64,000 nucleotides of DNA, from the NCBI RefSeq assembly GCF_964204645.1, contig NC_134025.1, forward strand, positions 29,542,001-29,606,000. The letters are read 5' to 3'. The stretch comes from Tubulanus polymorphus (lineage: Eukaryota; Nemertea; Palaeonemertea; Tubulaniformes; Tubulanidae). The notes under the pieces were generated by a model that worked only from the letters and a program-made list of their open reading frames with translations, did not search any database and was not told the origin of the DNA. A program made the position numbers and the translations under genes. How positions within the stretch are numbered: position 1 is the stretch's first letter; each line of letters begins with the position of its first letter. This document shows positions 1 through 11,593 of this stretch, piece after piece.

Positions 1-340
1 TAACCAAAAACAAATCTACTATGGAACCGAAGCCTAATGTCTATTATGAAATTCCATTGTTGTTTGAATCTGATATTTTACTCACGTACATCAAAATAAA
101 CAATATGTTTAATTTTATTGCATGATTTCGTTATGAATGCGCTGGTGCTGGTATTGAATTTCAATTAGGAGAATTGAGACATTTTTACACATTTTTATGC
201 AATAGTATTGTATATCTGACTATAATTGGGATGAATGAACGAATAACTACATTCGAAACCACTAGAGAAGGCGTCGAGGCCACAGGATGATTCGCGTGGA
301 ATATGAATGAGGAGAGCGAGAGGTTATGTGTTGACGTCCA

Positions 341-640
341 CGTAGAATGTTCGCATGCGTCATAATGGCCGTGGCAACTTTGCTTCCAGGCGTAGAATGT
401 TCGCATGCGTCATAATGGCCGTGGCAACTTTGCTTCCAGGCGTAGAATGTTTGCAGGCGTCATAATGGCCGTGGCAACTTTGCTTCCAGGCGTAGAATGT
501 TCGCAGGCGTCATAATGGCCGTGGCAACTTTGCTTCCAGGCATAGAATGTTCGCATGCGTCATAATGGCCGTGGCAACTTTGCTTCCAGGCGTAGAATGT
601 TTGCAGGCGTCATAGTGGCCGTGGCAACTTTGCTTCCAGG
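341..640. repeat. 50-bp minisatellite, six units
   Basis: Six consecutive units of exactly 50 bp start at 341, 391, 441, 491, 541 and 591, each beginning CGTAGAATGT (CATAGAATGT in the fifth) and ending TGCTTCCAGG. There are no indels. Differences are a few substitutions, such as TTCGCATGCG versus TTGCAGGCG, and one A-to-G in the sixth unit. Flanking DNA is unrelated. The near-identity suggests recent amplification or homogenisation. Confidence 0.97.
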
Positions 641-2339
641 TGCTAAGTTTCAACTACGAGCAATCATCTGGTTTTCAAATCGGTTTATAGATGACCATCT
701 TAATTCTCAGAAGTTGATGCATTTAGCCGTATGACGGCCAATATGACGTCATGGACATGGCCTCTATTCATAGGTGAGATAATGAAGGTTGATTCGAATT
801 CTTGATAGTCTTGGCTCTTTTAGATATAAGATAAAAAGAGATTCTTCGCGTCGTCAACGAATTTGGACCACACGTCGTGACGTGCTCTCGACGAAGTTAG
901 AGATTAATCGCCAGGTAAAAAACGCCGGCAGCAAAAACACCCGCTGAAGACAGTTAAAACTCGAGCTACAGAAAATCCCTTCTTAGTCGACATTAGACGC
1001 TACAGGAAATAGGAAAATACTGGCGTAATCATGAAATCAGACGACAAACGAACAAGGAGATTGGCCGTGCTTGCAGTCATTAGTATCGGGCTAAAATCAT
1101 TGTACAAACAGCTACTTTTGACAATAATCCGGCTTTGCAGGCTGATGTTTGGATCTAAAGCGACGCTGTAAAATAGACGCTCGTGTTGGCAAGCGAGCAG
1201 TACCTGCACCGATAATGGCCAGGATCAACTGTCTGATGTACGGATTTTCTTTTAGCCGTCGTCGACAAGTGCCCAATTAAACGACTCGACGTTTATCTGC
1301 CATTATCGAATTGTAACGTTCTTTGAACTGATAGCGCTGGTGTTTTCGAACGCGATTTCTTCCATTGATTAACGATTTGTTGCTCGAGTAATCCGCGCAC
1401 CGCCTTTGAAGAAAGTCGGCGAATTTTTATCCTAGATACTTACGTAATAGCAGCGAATGATGAACCTTTTAGGCCGTCTTCCTCTCCTCGCTTGCCGGCC
1501 ATTATTTAGAATTAGAAAAAAAATGTTGAATATGTTTTAAAGATAATTGATAAGATAATAGTGGACTAAAAAATCTGAATTTAAGAAATGTATCACTGTT
1601 TCGTAACAGCCATCATCAGGTGGAATATGTAACGTCTCAATGACATCGGTCGTTTTTTTAGAGAAATAAAAGTGTCCATTCCGATATAAAAACATCATTA
1701 ATCGAATATGTTTTGATGGATTGATTAACGCGCATTGCGCACGCGTGTACGGAGCCCGCTGCGGTATTCACGGCGTGGTAACCTTTGCGCGGAAGACGCG
1801 AAAGCTTCCAATATCCGTAAGTTTGAAAAGACGCGAATATCACGAGGTCCATCGAATCATCAGAATCGAATCTAATCGTAATACAGAAAGCGAAACGTAA
1901 AGTGAGATTCCCGCGGTTAGTATTGCGACCGCCGCCGGAGGGGATCACATCCGCTATTCACTAACAGAATACTGTCGCTTTTCACTACTTATTTTTACCG
2001 TACGATATTGAATATCGCTAGATTATTAATAATCTCCAGAAACTAATGGTTAATTCTTGTAACACCCAAGCTGTTCTTTATCGAAATGATATTCGTTAAT
2101 TGTGGAAAGTAGAAATATACGATCATATAAACGGATATGACAGTTTGGCTCCGATAGACGCGACACGAAATTGATGAAAATATGAGAAATTACATTATTC
2201 GAGCTTTTTTCTGGGGCATTAAGGTCCGCTCACATTTCGTGAATTTCGGGGAGATCGCGCAGAACACGTTCTACAAATCTCGCTTAAGATTTGACTCCAA
2301 CGTTTCCAATGTATTGATCGTAAACTAAACCGACAACGC

Positions 2340-2545
2340 TGGAACGTGGAAACTGTGGAACGTGAGTCCACGTTTAACAAACTGGACTCGGTTCCACAGT
2401 TGTGAGTTAGTAGCTTATATATATACTCTGAGTTATTGAAATCCTAATACAGATCTGTGGAAATTGTGTCCAGGAATCTGTGGAACTGAGTCCAGGAATC
2501 TGTGTGAACTGTGTTTTCAGTCTATATATATATATATATGTAACG
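2340..2545. repeat. Decayed GTGGAACTGAGTCC repeats and (TA)n
   Basis: Several variants of the words CTGTGGAAC and GAGTCCA recur in both orientations between 2341 and 2520, interleaved with short TA runs near 2415 and 2523-2540. The 11-mer AACTGTGGAAC occurs at 2351 and, inverted, at 2391. It also occurs far away at 7878 and 52644-52725, so this is a member of a dispersed family. Confidence 0.7.
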
Positions 2546-2764
2546 ATATGTTCGATCCAAAATTGAAATGATTTGAACATCTCGATTTCGTTTCATTTTT
2601 GCAGGTGAATTATTTATTATTGAACTGAGCGACAATATAATGATACACGTCTATGTTGAATCAGGTGATGATTATATGTACATACATTGAAACTATTTTA
2701 AACGCTTATTGTAATTACACTGGTTTTATCCGTTAAACTCCGATCATTGTATATATGTATATAT

Positions 2765-2783
2765 GTCGGTCGGTCGGTCGGTC
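2765..2783. repeat. (GTCG)n microsatellite
   Basis: About 4.75 copies of the tetranucleotide GTCG follow a TATATG tract. Confidence 0.9.
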
Positions 2784-2899
2784 AAGAGTTATTGCCGTGA
2801 ATAAAATTATGCTAGCTTAAAAAAACCGTGCATCACGAGTGAAATTAAACTCGACCCACTTTAAGGATATTTTGCGGATATTTTCAACGTTCAGGCATC

Positions 2900-2916
2900 G
2901 GGGGGGGGGGGGGGGG
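2900..2916. repeat. 17-G homopolymer
   Basis: An uninterrupted run of 17 G lies in otherwise AT-rich DNA. It is a likely sequencing and assembly hazard, and a potential G-quadruplex only if it is real at this length. Confidence 0.9.
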
Positions 2917-3143
2917 TGATTTCTTATAGTCCAGTCATTGTTTCGCATTGATTCAAAAACAGCCGCGTTCAAACTATCGCTAGTTAGTATGTGCTCTAAT
3001 GAACCGACAAATCTAGAAAGGTCCAAATCGATGTTCTGTGCGTCCACAAACGTTTTTAAATCAGCTGAAATCACTGGTAGACATAAACATAACGCTTTGA
3101 TTAACAGGGAATAATATCAAGTTTCTAGTCACACAAACAGAAA

Positions 3144-3323
3144 TGGTCCGTCCTGAAATTTAGAACAAATCTGGAATGGTGTTTTGTCTGCCAAAATTCG
3201 AACGGAGTTTTCGCTTGGGTCCGTTCATGTATATACAAGGTTATAGTCCATGGTCCATTCTAAATAGGAATGAACGGACTAACTTTAGATTTTTCTAGAT
3301 AGCGTAGCGTGTGGAACGCGGTT
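3144..3323 (-). repeat. Dispersed GGTCCGTTC repeat, diverged copy
   Basis: Read on the - strand this resembles the 5' part of the repeat at 11594: a GCGTTC-ACAC start, TATCTAGA, then CATTCTAAA-type and GGTCC/GTCCGTTC words in the same order. It is more diverged than the 11594/46731 pair and has extra sequence between the GTCCGTTC words. Confidence 0.45.
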
Positions 3324-4545
3324 GAATGTGTGACCTGCAATGAATAATTAAAACATAACCGCGATTATCTCGGTTTCCTCCTTACGTTAAACGCGGTACT
3401 TAGCACCGATCTAAAGGGCTTTCTTACCCCCTGTAATACCCTCTTCAACTCGGTAACTTGATATTAGCCGTCGCTTGATGTTTGACACGTCTCGCTGGTT
3501 TCCGACGAACTATTATTACAACAATATACGGCCGATGACGAGGGCCCAAAAATCACCCCTTCAAAACTAACTTTCGACTTATAATAAAAGTCCTCCTAAC
3601 CTCGTTTGATCAAAAGTACGTATTTCAAAAACAAAATGAAAGTATATTTCGAATTTCCATAATATTTGAAATTGCCACATGTAGTGTTTAAAAAAGGCAT
3701 AGAAACATCCGAATTCTGCAGTCGAATTTTCAATTGAGATGATCGGTTTTTTCGGCAGATTGGCGCCAATTTGTAGCTAGAAGAACGATACTCAGACATA
3801 GAAAATACTCGACATGGTCCCAGTTTTAAAAAGACGAGAGCTCTTTAATTTGAGTGCGATCGTCACCGTGCCGTATCAAGTGCTCAAAATCAAATGAAAA
3901 TACCATAAGGTATTATGTCAATTAAATAAACGGTGCATGTTGATACGTGCGCCTCTCCGGTAGCAGCGCAGATGGACCCATCTTTAGATAACGATCGTAA
4001 TTTTTTTTTTCTCTATAATATCTTCCGGTCGTGTCAAACGATTCGTTTTATCTATTCATCTATAACTACTTTTAGATTATATATGCACATACTCGAACTG
4101 TTGGGATGTATCCCTGCTCTTGCCAACGCGACCACCATTTAGTTCATCGATTGTGATTTTAGTTAGAAAACTGAATCACTGGCCTTGGCGGCCGGCCATT
4201 TTCTCGTTCGATATAAAAAAAAGTTGGCCCAGATTTGAAAAAAAAATGTGAATCTTTTCGAGCTAATGTTTTAGAAACAAAGAACTATTGTTAGTTAACG
4301 GATAATTTGACGAAGTCCGCAGGTGGCCCGAGATAGTGCTGTTGCACAACAAACCCCGAGGACCTTTTTGCGCCTAATCCGTTGAAGTCAAATCGCATTG
4401 AATGTATTTTGGAATCTCCGAGCGTGTAACGGTTTAAGCTCCATTTATTTCAGCCGTAAGATGCGATTTTTAGACGGAAAGCGATAAATCCTCGTTTCCT
4501 CTGCAAACTTTGTGGATGTCTTTCATGTCCTGAGGCTGTCAGGTT

Positions 4546-4597
4546 GATGCCGGAAGTTAAGTAGGCCGGTGGTAAATGCTATGATCTCGGGGGTTAC
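4546..4597 (+). pseudogene. Possible 5S rRNA-like fragment
   Basis: GATGCCGGAAGTTAAG closely resembles the eukaryotic 5S rRNA segment that carries the internal A-box. It is followed, at roughly similar spacing, by GGCCGGT and a GGGGGTTAC block reminiscent of the 5S GGCCCGGT...GGGTGACC stretch. The 5' third and 3' end of 5S are not recognisable, so this is at best a decayed fragment or a 5S-derived SINE relic. Chance resemblance is possible. Confidence 0.25.
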
Positions 4598-5156
4598 TTC
4601 TCTACCAGTGTTTATCGCCCGAAAGCAAATCGATTAGTCTCTACGAAATCTGCCCACTTGTCCCTTTTGTCAGCGGGCTGTTAATTGGCGGCGAGTGATG
4701 TTAAAATGTCAAACAAATCCAAGTAAGCCGTAGAAATGCTCACGTAAGCTTTCGGCAGCTAGCGAATCAATGGTAAACGGTTTAAGCCATCAATTAAAAC
4801 AGTAAGCGCCGAGAGAGCGTGTTCGGCTGCTGGTTCTGACGTTAGTCGATCATCTTTAATCGACTCACAGACGATGGTAAAACGTTACTTAACAGATTTG
4901 GAATAACTTTGTACATTAAGGTCGGAGAGGATTACACAACGCCGAAAAGACAAAGTCAGCTTTTCCTGCTTCGATTAGTTGTTGCAACTCAATTACTGAA
5001 CGCTTATCCACCAGCTCTTTTCATCACTTCATCATCGCCAACCTTTTAAAATAGAAAAAAAAACTACATCCACTCGATTCATCAATGTGTACATGTGTAT
5101 ATATATATATAGTTTTAAGTATTGTTTTGATGTCGTTTTACCGTTTCTTATTCTAG

Positions 5157-5305
5157 GAATCAAGAAATGGAGATCGACAAAAGTGAAGATATAAAGAAAG
5201 ACGAGAAAACTTGAAAGGCATTTTTGATGTATTGTGATAATGTATTCAGTTGTTTACGCGTTTAACTTAATTGTTTCCATTCAATAAACTTCGTACGAAT
5301 TTGAA
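5157..5305 (+). CDS. Candidate terminal exon of unidentified gene
   Basis: A good 3' splice site (pyrimidine-rich CCGTTTCTTATTCTAG) precedes an open frame in phase 1 that encodes NQEMEIDKSEDIKKDEKT and stops at TGA 5212-5214. A canonical AATAAA lies at 5283-5288, giving a short 3' UTR. The charged Lys/Glu/Asp tail and the order acceptor, short tail, stop, polyA signal are typical of a last exon. No upstream exon of the same gene was found between 1 and 5100, and no family is recognisable from 18 residues. It could still be chance. Confidence 0.38.
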
Positions 5306-6362
5306 TATCAATATTAATTTGAAATCGATTACACTTTTTGTTCATTATTTTCCGCGGTATTCTAAAGTAACCATTATAACGTCGTTACCTGTATTTTCCC
5401 CTATATCTCGAGCGTCAAGTGGGTGAATTGTCTCACTATTACGTAGCAAAATAAACAACAACTTTCTTCTAAGCTGCTAAGCTTTTTCACGCTTATCCGC
5501 ATTACTTTGTGTCTAGCGAATCCATTATTTCAAAATCCGTTCTATTCTATAAACTAGGGCTAATTGATTTTGCCAGTGGTTGTTTTCGGAGGGCTTAAGA
5601 GCTTTTCGTGGAGGATTTTCACCGCTGACAAAAGCGAGGACCTCGGCGATCCCCTCGTACAAGAATTATGCATTCCGGCTGCCTAAAATCTGTCATTTGT
5701 AAACTTCCGATAATCTATTGTTTGGACCCACCTCTGATGATGTGGGTCATTCTGTTGTTAATCTCCTTAAAATGTTTACGGACACGGAGGATGGATAAAG
5801 CGAATTGAACTGGCTTTTCAGTTGAATGGATGAATGTGCCCCTTTCCCTCTTTCTCGTAATTCATAATGACCGCCTTTCTGATATAGGCAAAGATTTATT
5901 GAGGAAAATCCAAAACCAGATTGAATCGTATAATTTGAGTTGAATAGCAACTTATTTACATGTAATTGCCGCAAATAATATTCTAACCATTAATAGCTCT
6001 TTTCCCCGTGACGAATACAGACATTAACTCTTGCAAATATTGCGTGAAATATTGCATGAAGTGAAATCGCATATTTTTACGCGTCAAATCGAGATAAGAG
6101 TTGATGATGACAGCAGCGACGGAGAATGCGTGAATAACGACATGGGCGGGACTAACGGCCAATTGATCTGTCGCTCAGCCTATCAAGCCTACGGCTCTCG
6201 GAATAAACCTGCCTTTGAACTCGGTAATAAGAGGCTTAGCTCCTAACTTAAAACGCAAACACGGTTTATATGCGCACCTAATGGGACGGGCTTTGCTTAA
6301 ATTCATTAATACGGCTATGAGTTAAACAGCTTACACTGACAACCATCATATTTTAACAGTCG
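5306..6362. other. gsc upstream flank
   Basis: No recognisable gene. The only open frames are short and lack family similarity. It probably contains distal gsc promoter sequence. Confidence 0.5.
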
Positions 6363-6374
6363 GTTGACGTCAAC
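6363..6374. promoter_or_regulatory. Palindromic CRE upstream of gsc
   Basis: GTTGACGTCAAC is a perfect 12-bp palindrome containing the full CREB/ATF site TGACGTCA (6365-6372). It lies about 170 bp before the gsc start codon, inside the likely promoter or 5' UTR. The site is seen directly; its use is inferred. Confidence 0.5.
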
Positions 6375-6544
6375 GCAAGTCATTCGTGTCAACCATCCTG
6401 CGTCGAAAACTTCATTTCAACTGATTCGTCATTAGCTCGAAAAACTATCAGGATTTTACGACGATTTTCGACTTCAACGAAGTTGACATCGCATTTTTTC
6501 GCGCGCTGTTCGTCGATAAGCCGGACTTTCAAAAGCAGTAAAAC

Positions 6545-6734
6545 ATGCAGCATTTACCGTACTATTTCCCGACTGCGGAGCAGTTGAAATCAGCTAGTCT
6601 TCTATCTGGACATGGACGATCTTTATTCACGATTGACAGTATACTAGCCCCTCGGCCAATTCATTACCAGAGACCAACACCTTACTTACCGTATGCAGCT
6701 TTCCCCAGTCACGCAGCTCATCCTGACTTTTTAG
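6545..6734 (+). CDS. gsc: gsc coding exon 1
   Basis: Encodes residues 1-63 plus the first base of codon 64, starting MQHLPYYFP. It contains the eh1 repressor motif followed by a Pro/Tyr/His-rich stretch. The donor is TTTTTAG|GTAAGT, a near-perfect consensus. Confidence 0.95.
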
Positions 6735-9700
6735 GTAAGTCGTGAATTATTCATTTATGCGGTTTATCGTGTGACTGGAGGCGTTTATAGTTACGGGTGC
6801 AATTTATAGGTTATAGGGAGAATATGATAGTAGAATTTCAGTATTTTACGATCATGGTGTCCAGACCCTGCAGATTTAATAGCTAATATCAATTTTTGAC
6901 GTGTTGTATACAGTTCTAAATAGTCAAAAACTTTCATGTTCACGATGAGAGGTATCTTGAATTGTAAACGGTTTGTTACTTGTAATACTTAAGTCAGCTA
7001 TTTCAGAAAGGATCGTGATTTAAGCCTGAATACATGAGTATAAAAGACAAACTGTTGTTTACATTTTTCCTAATTCATTCGACATTTGAGGACTCCTCGA
7101 ACATTAATCATGGTCGATTTATTTATTACGTAGGAATTGAAACAATGTTGATGTTTATGTAACAGATTGGTTAAAACAGAAAACTCAAGCTTTCGATATA
7201 GAGAATGAATGAAATATTTTGCTTCATCCAATGATACTAGAATCAATTTGGGCGAGCTAATCACCAACTTCGGATGAACATTTTCAAGAAAGCGTGCAGT
7301 TATGTATGAACTTGCTAATGGCAAATTATTTTTACTCGATTAGCTACGAACTACACACACTAATAACCATTCGATGGAAATATTGTATTCTGAAAGGAAG
7401 CCATAAATATGACGTATTCATCCGATGTATTCCAAGGTTTAAATCTTATGAACTTCAGATCAGTTTATCGCGTTTCTTATCTCCGTTTTATTATACATTT
7501 TCAAAAATTATGTAATCATTATCAACACGCAAATATATCAGAGTTTTAATCCGTCCGCCAGCTTAAGACGACATATGTTTGATATGTTTGATCGTGGCTT
7601 CAATTGATGAAATTAAAATAAGCAATTTGAGTAAACAAGAGGCCATCTTAGATCTAAATCACGGATGAAATATGTTATGCTTCATCTTATGAAATATCAG
7701 GAACTTGGGAAAGAATATCTATGAATATATCAACACGAAATAGAATTTTCAGTTTGCCTTGTTATTAGTAATGTTTTGAGCCTAAAGAATTAGGAATGCT
7801 TCAGAATGGAGTTGAGTAAATTAAGTGTTAACTCACTGAAACTGAATTAATTTAACTAAGAGTTTATTCTAACTCAGAACTGTGGAACTGGACTTTATCT
7901 AGTTTTAGTCTGTAGCAGGCGAATTGTCAATAGTTATGAATCTGTCCACATCCAAAAAGCCCTAGTATATCGCCTTGATTGAGTTTATATTTTGGCAACA
8001 GGTTTTGCCCAAGTGTGAATTAGACACTAAAGCCCTGTATTGTTTTAATTTGTCTTTCAACCAGCAGTAATTTTACATTGCAAGTGATCTGTTGCGATTA
8101 GATTTACGATCAGGGGTGACGCGGTTATGGGGCAGACACGCTAAATATCCCTTAATCAGACTTGTTTACCTTTTTAATTCCAAACCTCCACACCCTAAAC
8201 CTCCCAAATATGTCTAACCTTCCATTTTGTAAAGATATATGATATACATGTATATGTATTAAATATGATATATTAAACAGGGCATATTGGCGGTAAATGC
8301 TCGGCTCTATCCCTGGTAGTTAATATGATAACTAGTTGAGAACAGATGGTTAAATACGGACAAGTACTTTTCATTCGTAATTTATATTACTAAATCATAT
8401 ATACATGCATGATATATGTGTATAGGTTAATACTCATAATGACCACTAAATCCTTAGTGATTAACTTCAAAATTCACTTTTGATTCACATTAATCTACAT
8501 TAATACATGAAATCCTATAATGCGAAATAGCTGATTTATGGGCAGTGTAGCGTTGAGGATTATTCACGAATCTGTATAGGGTGAGGATTAATTGTCGAAT
8601 GGAACCAAATTCGTGTTTTATTGCTGACTTAGGATTAAAATACAATAGTAGGCTAACGAAATCCGGTATCCCTTCACCACCCGGTACCACTACTGTTAAC
8701 TCAATGTCCACTCATCCCAGCCGTTAAGTGAACAACGACATGTCTGGAAAAAAGACATCAATATTAGTCGGCAATTGAAATTAGAACTCGATAGAACAAA
8801 GCCCGATCAAATTCTATGTCTGTTTGTATTTTGAAAAATGTCCATATGCCACATGTATGACTGGTTCGGATCATATTAAACTCATTTATCACCGAGGATA
8901 AACATTTTCACATTAAAATTGATGAACAAATCATTGACGTATTTCATTTTCTCCATTTCATCGGAAAAAAAGAAGAAAAATGACCGACAACAAAAGCAAC
9001 GCGAAAAATTAGGGCAAGCAGGTGTAGCAATTCTTTATTTGTCGCAAGTTTTACAATACAAAATTCTAAGTAGCCCAATATTTACATAATTTGCTATATA
9101 TTTGACATAAAGGACCCTAAGATTTGAATGGAGGCAATGCGCATTTCTGCGGCTCTTGGTGAAAGGTCACCGTAGAGTATCGAACAACGATCGAACGATC
9201 AAAACTATAACGACCAAACGAAAAGACCTGGTTCCGGTGATACAATCCTACAGCACGGACTGGTTCCGGTGCTACAACCTCCAAATGACTCTCCGCTTAA
9301 AACGATACTTTGATTAAGGACGCATTAAGTTTCAACGCAAATAACATTTACTTTTCAGGGATTTCGATACATTCAATCTTGAATTCTTATTCACAAATTG
9401 ATGATATATTCAGGGGTCAGTTTCAAAAAGCAAAATTCAGATTCAACGAATGCTAATAAGAAAACCTTTTCATGCTAATGACCAAATAAATGAAATTAGC
9501 CTCCTAAAATTGGACCAAAGTAGACGAATTCGCTTCGAGCGAGATTATTTAAGTCGTAAGAAATTAGTATCGAGCTGTAGAAGTTATTTGTTAAATTCAA
9601 TGTGTAATAATCTGAGGTGGGATTTGTAATTTACACGTACATACGCTAAACCGTTAATCACAGACGAAACCCATTAAACTAATCCAAAACCGTGTCTCGG

Positions 9701-11550
9701 ATTAAGAAGGATTATCGTTTAATCCCTTTACTTAGCCTTATGCGTGAAGAGCGAATTAAAGTAAGGGTAAACAACATCTATAAGACGTGTTGTTGTGGGT
9801 TTTCTTCACTAAACCGTGACGCATTAAACTCGACACCAATCAACAATAATAATACAGTTATTTGATCGGTTGTGAGCAGACGATCCTGATTCCTTTCAAC
9901 TTACGATTGATGTTAAGTCTGGGAGTTTTAGAGGACCCTGTGGTGTCGGTTTGTTTTACATCTATAATATGATGTGGGCGCCCATCTGATAGATACATTT
10001 GCCTCGGTTTATTCAGTAAAATGCAATCTATTATCATGTATTCATTGCTCATTACATCCAGCTTTACTTTCTCTCTTTCTCTCTCTCCTGACGACACGAA
10101 GCTGTTAAATGACTCTCAATCCTCCGAAGTACCCACTATAAATTCAACGGTTGCATTTTTATGTCGTTTCAGCTGCCTATCATCCATTTTCAAGTTTCAT
10201 GTCCCCAGATCTAATGAGAGCTGGACAAAAAAGAAAACGTAGACATAGAACTATTTTCACTGAAGAGCAACTAGAAGAATTGGAAGCAACGTTTCAAAAA
10301 ACGCATTACCCCGACGTATTACTACGCGAGGAACTGGCAATGAAAGTAGATCTGAAGGAAGAACGAGTTGAGGTCAGTATAAAAAAGTACTATCGTAGTT
10401 CTCATAGAAAAAATATCGATATCACTCGAAAGTTCATTAAAGTAGGGAACCTCGTTGACTAACGTTTAGCCAAATCGTTGTATGTGTAGTGGTTGCTATG
10501 TTTTTGGTAGCTATTCTGGAGAGGTTGATAAGTTTATTCACAACTCTCTCATCCAACATGCGCCGGATATGAAACTTTCTCATGAAGTGGTCAATAACAG
10601 TTGACACAAGGACATCTGTTAATCTATCAAAACTGCTCATTTTCTGCCGAATTTATTTGTTAATTTTCGCTATTGAAAATGAATGGCTCGGTGTAGTCGT
10701 GTGTCCCGTATGTCTGTACGAGTGTTTACACACAGTCTTCATTGAGACTTTCAGCACTTGGATCCGAAACAAATCCACTTCATCTCCTGTCGAACGAAAG
10801 TCAACTTGGCTTTGTGCTCTTTTAGTGGTTATTTCTCTATCAAAGTATGAAAACGTTACTTTTTTTCAAGAATTTCAAAACAATGAAACAATGAAAAGTT
10901 ATTGCGACAAAGAATAATCGGCAAAACCTCGAAAAGAAGAGTTGTCTTTCAGATTCACACACATTATCAGTATGCGTGTAGCTAATGTTAAGAACAAAAT
11001 TTCAAAATATAATGATTAATTCGACTCACTGCATAAATGCATTAGTTCTGAAGCATTTTTACAGTTACCTGACGCTCATATCTTTAATGTATTCGCGTAC
11101 TTAATCTTAATTCTCAAGTATTTCAATTTCCAGGTTTGGTTCAAGAATCGACGAGCGAAATGGAGAAAAGTAAAACGTGAACAGGAGGCGACTAAAATAC
11201 GAGGCCCAGAATCGGCTGGTCCATCGTCGAGTAGCGCTACCGGAAATACGTCATCAAAACCGGAACACACGATAGCATCGGCCAGCGAAATAAACGGCGC
11301 GAATAATCGAAAATCGCCGCAAACCAATTCCGCGGATTTAAACGTATCGGCATCGGACATTTCAGATCAAGAGTCAGATTTCGAAGACCACGATTCGACG
11401 GCGGAACGACATCGAGAAAAATATCTGCGAGTCGATTCGCCTCCGAATACAGCGGTAAATCTCTGCGCGAACAATAGATCGACAAATATCACATCATCGT
11501 CTGAGAAACAACATTCACGAGACGAGCAACAGAGACCAGAGAAACGATGA
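6545..11550 (+). CDS. gsc: Goosecoid homeobox transcription factor
   Basis: Three coding exons, join(6545..6734,10173..10372,11134..11550), encode 268 residues. All splice sites are GT-AG, and the phases 1 and 0 keep the frame intact. The start is ATG 6545, because an in-frame TAA lies two codons upstream at 6539. Near the N-terminus, residues 28-35 are FTIDSILA, the eh1/GEH motif that recruits Groucho-type corepressors in the Goosecoid family. The homeodomain spans residues 85-144 with WFKNRRAKW in helix 3. Lys at homeodomain position 50 predicts TAATCC binding. The C-terminal 120 residues are Ser/Asn/Glu-rich and low complexity. Goosecoid proteins are nuclear repressors acting in anterior, foregut and organizer patterning. 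Intron 2 falls between homeodomain residues 46 and 47. The gene converges on otx. Identity is firm; only UTR ends are uncertain. Confidence 0.96.
7830..7910 (+). repeat. Dispersed AACTGTGGAAC repeat copy
   Basis: Contains TTTATTCTAACTCAGAACTG followed by TGGAACTGGACTT. Related words occur near 15735-15780 (TTCATTCTAACTC ... CTGGAACTGCATTCATCT) and at 2341-2401 and 52642-52730. It is an old short interspersed family with no coding capacity. Confidence 0.5.
9228..9290. repeat. 32-bp direct duplication
   Basis: CTGGTTCCGGTGATACAA at 9228 recurs as CTGGTTCCGGTGCTACAA at 9260, a tandem offset of exactly 32 bp. The remainder of the unit is diverged. Confidence 0.75.
9680..9725. promoter_or_regulatory. 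Cluster of four K50 homeodomain sites
   Basis: TAATCC at 9680, GGATTA at 9699, GGATTA at 9709 and TAATCC at 9720 are four exact bicoid/Otx/Gsc-type sites within 46 bp of gsc intron 1, in alternating orientation. In sequence of this composition such a hexamer (either strand) is expected only about once every 1.5-2 kb. Gsc and the neighbouring Otx both carry Lys50 and should bind these sites. A candidate auto- or cross-regulatory enhancer (inference). Confidence 0.5.
10173..10372 (+). CDS. gsc: gsc coding exon 2
   Basis: Completes codon 64 and encodes residues 65-130, ending in LKEERVE. It contains homeodomain residues 1-46, including the RRHRTIFT arm, helices 1 and 2 and the KTHYPDV loop. The donor GAG|GTCAGT is the conserved PRD-class position 46/47 junction. 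Reading through the donor gives unrelated residues and soon a stop, as expected for intron. Confidence 0.96.
11134..11550 (+). CDS. gsc: gsc coding exon 3
   Basis: The acceptor TTTCAATTTCCAG is followed by [16 protein letters not shown], completing helix 3, and then a Ser/Asn/Glu-rich tail. TGA is at 11548-11550. This exon has no internal start codon near its 5' end, so simple ORF calling misses it. The codon usage (TCG, CGA, GCG) matches exon 2. Confidence 0.95.
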   Translation, partial: VWFKNRRAKWRKVKREQEATKIRGPESAGPSSSSATGNTSSKPEHTIASASEINGANNRKSPQTNSADLNVSASDISDQESDFEDHDSTAERHREKYLRVDSPPNTAVNLCANNRSTNITSSSEKQHSRDEQQRPEKR

Positions 11551-11593
11551 GAATCTCAAAACTTCTGTCCAGTTCAATAAGTATAAACAATTA

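Larger units (their letters stand above)
1..5156. other. Gene-poor repeat-bearing left flank
   Basis: No recognisable protein is encoded here in any frame. Short open frames are scattered, without splice signals or family similarity. The interval holds a 50-bp minisatellite, TA-rich microsatellites near 2415 and 2523, a GTCG repeat, a 17-G run, and copies of two dispersed repeat families, all listed separately. It may include introns of whatever + strand gene owns the candidate terminal exon at 5157. Confidence 0.5.
6735..10172 (+). other. gsc: gsc intron 1 (3.4 kb)
   Basis: Phase-1 GT-AG intron with donor GTAAGT and acceptor ATTTTTATGTCGTTTCAG. It carries isolated GGATTA sites at 8585 and 8632, a four-site K50 cluster at 9680-9725, one copy of the AACTGTGGAAC repeat near 7878, and a 32-bp direct repeat at 9228-9290. 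No coding sequence is evident inside. Confidence 0.85.
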
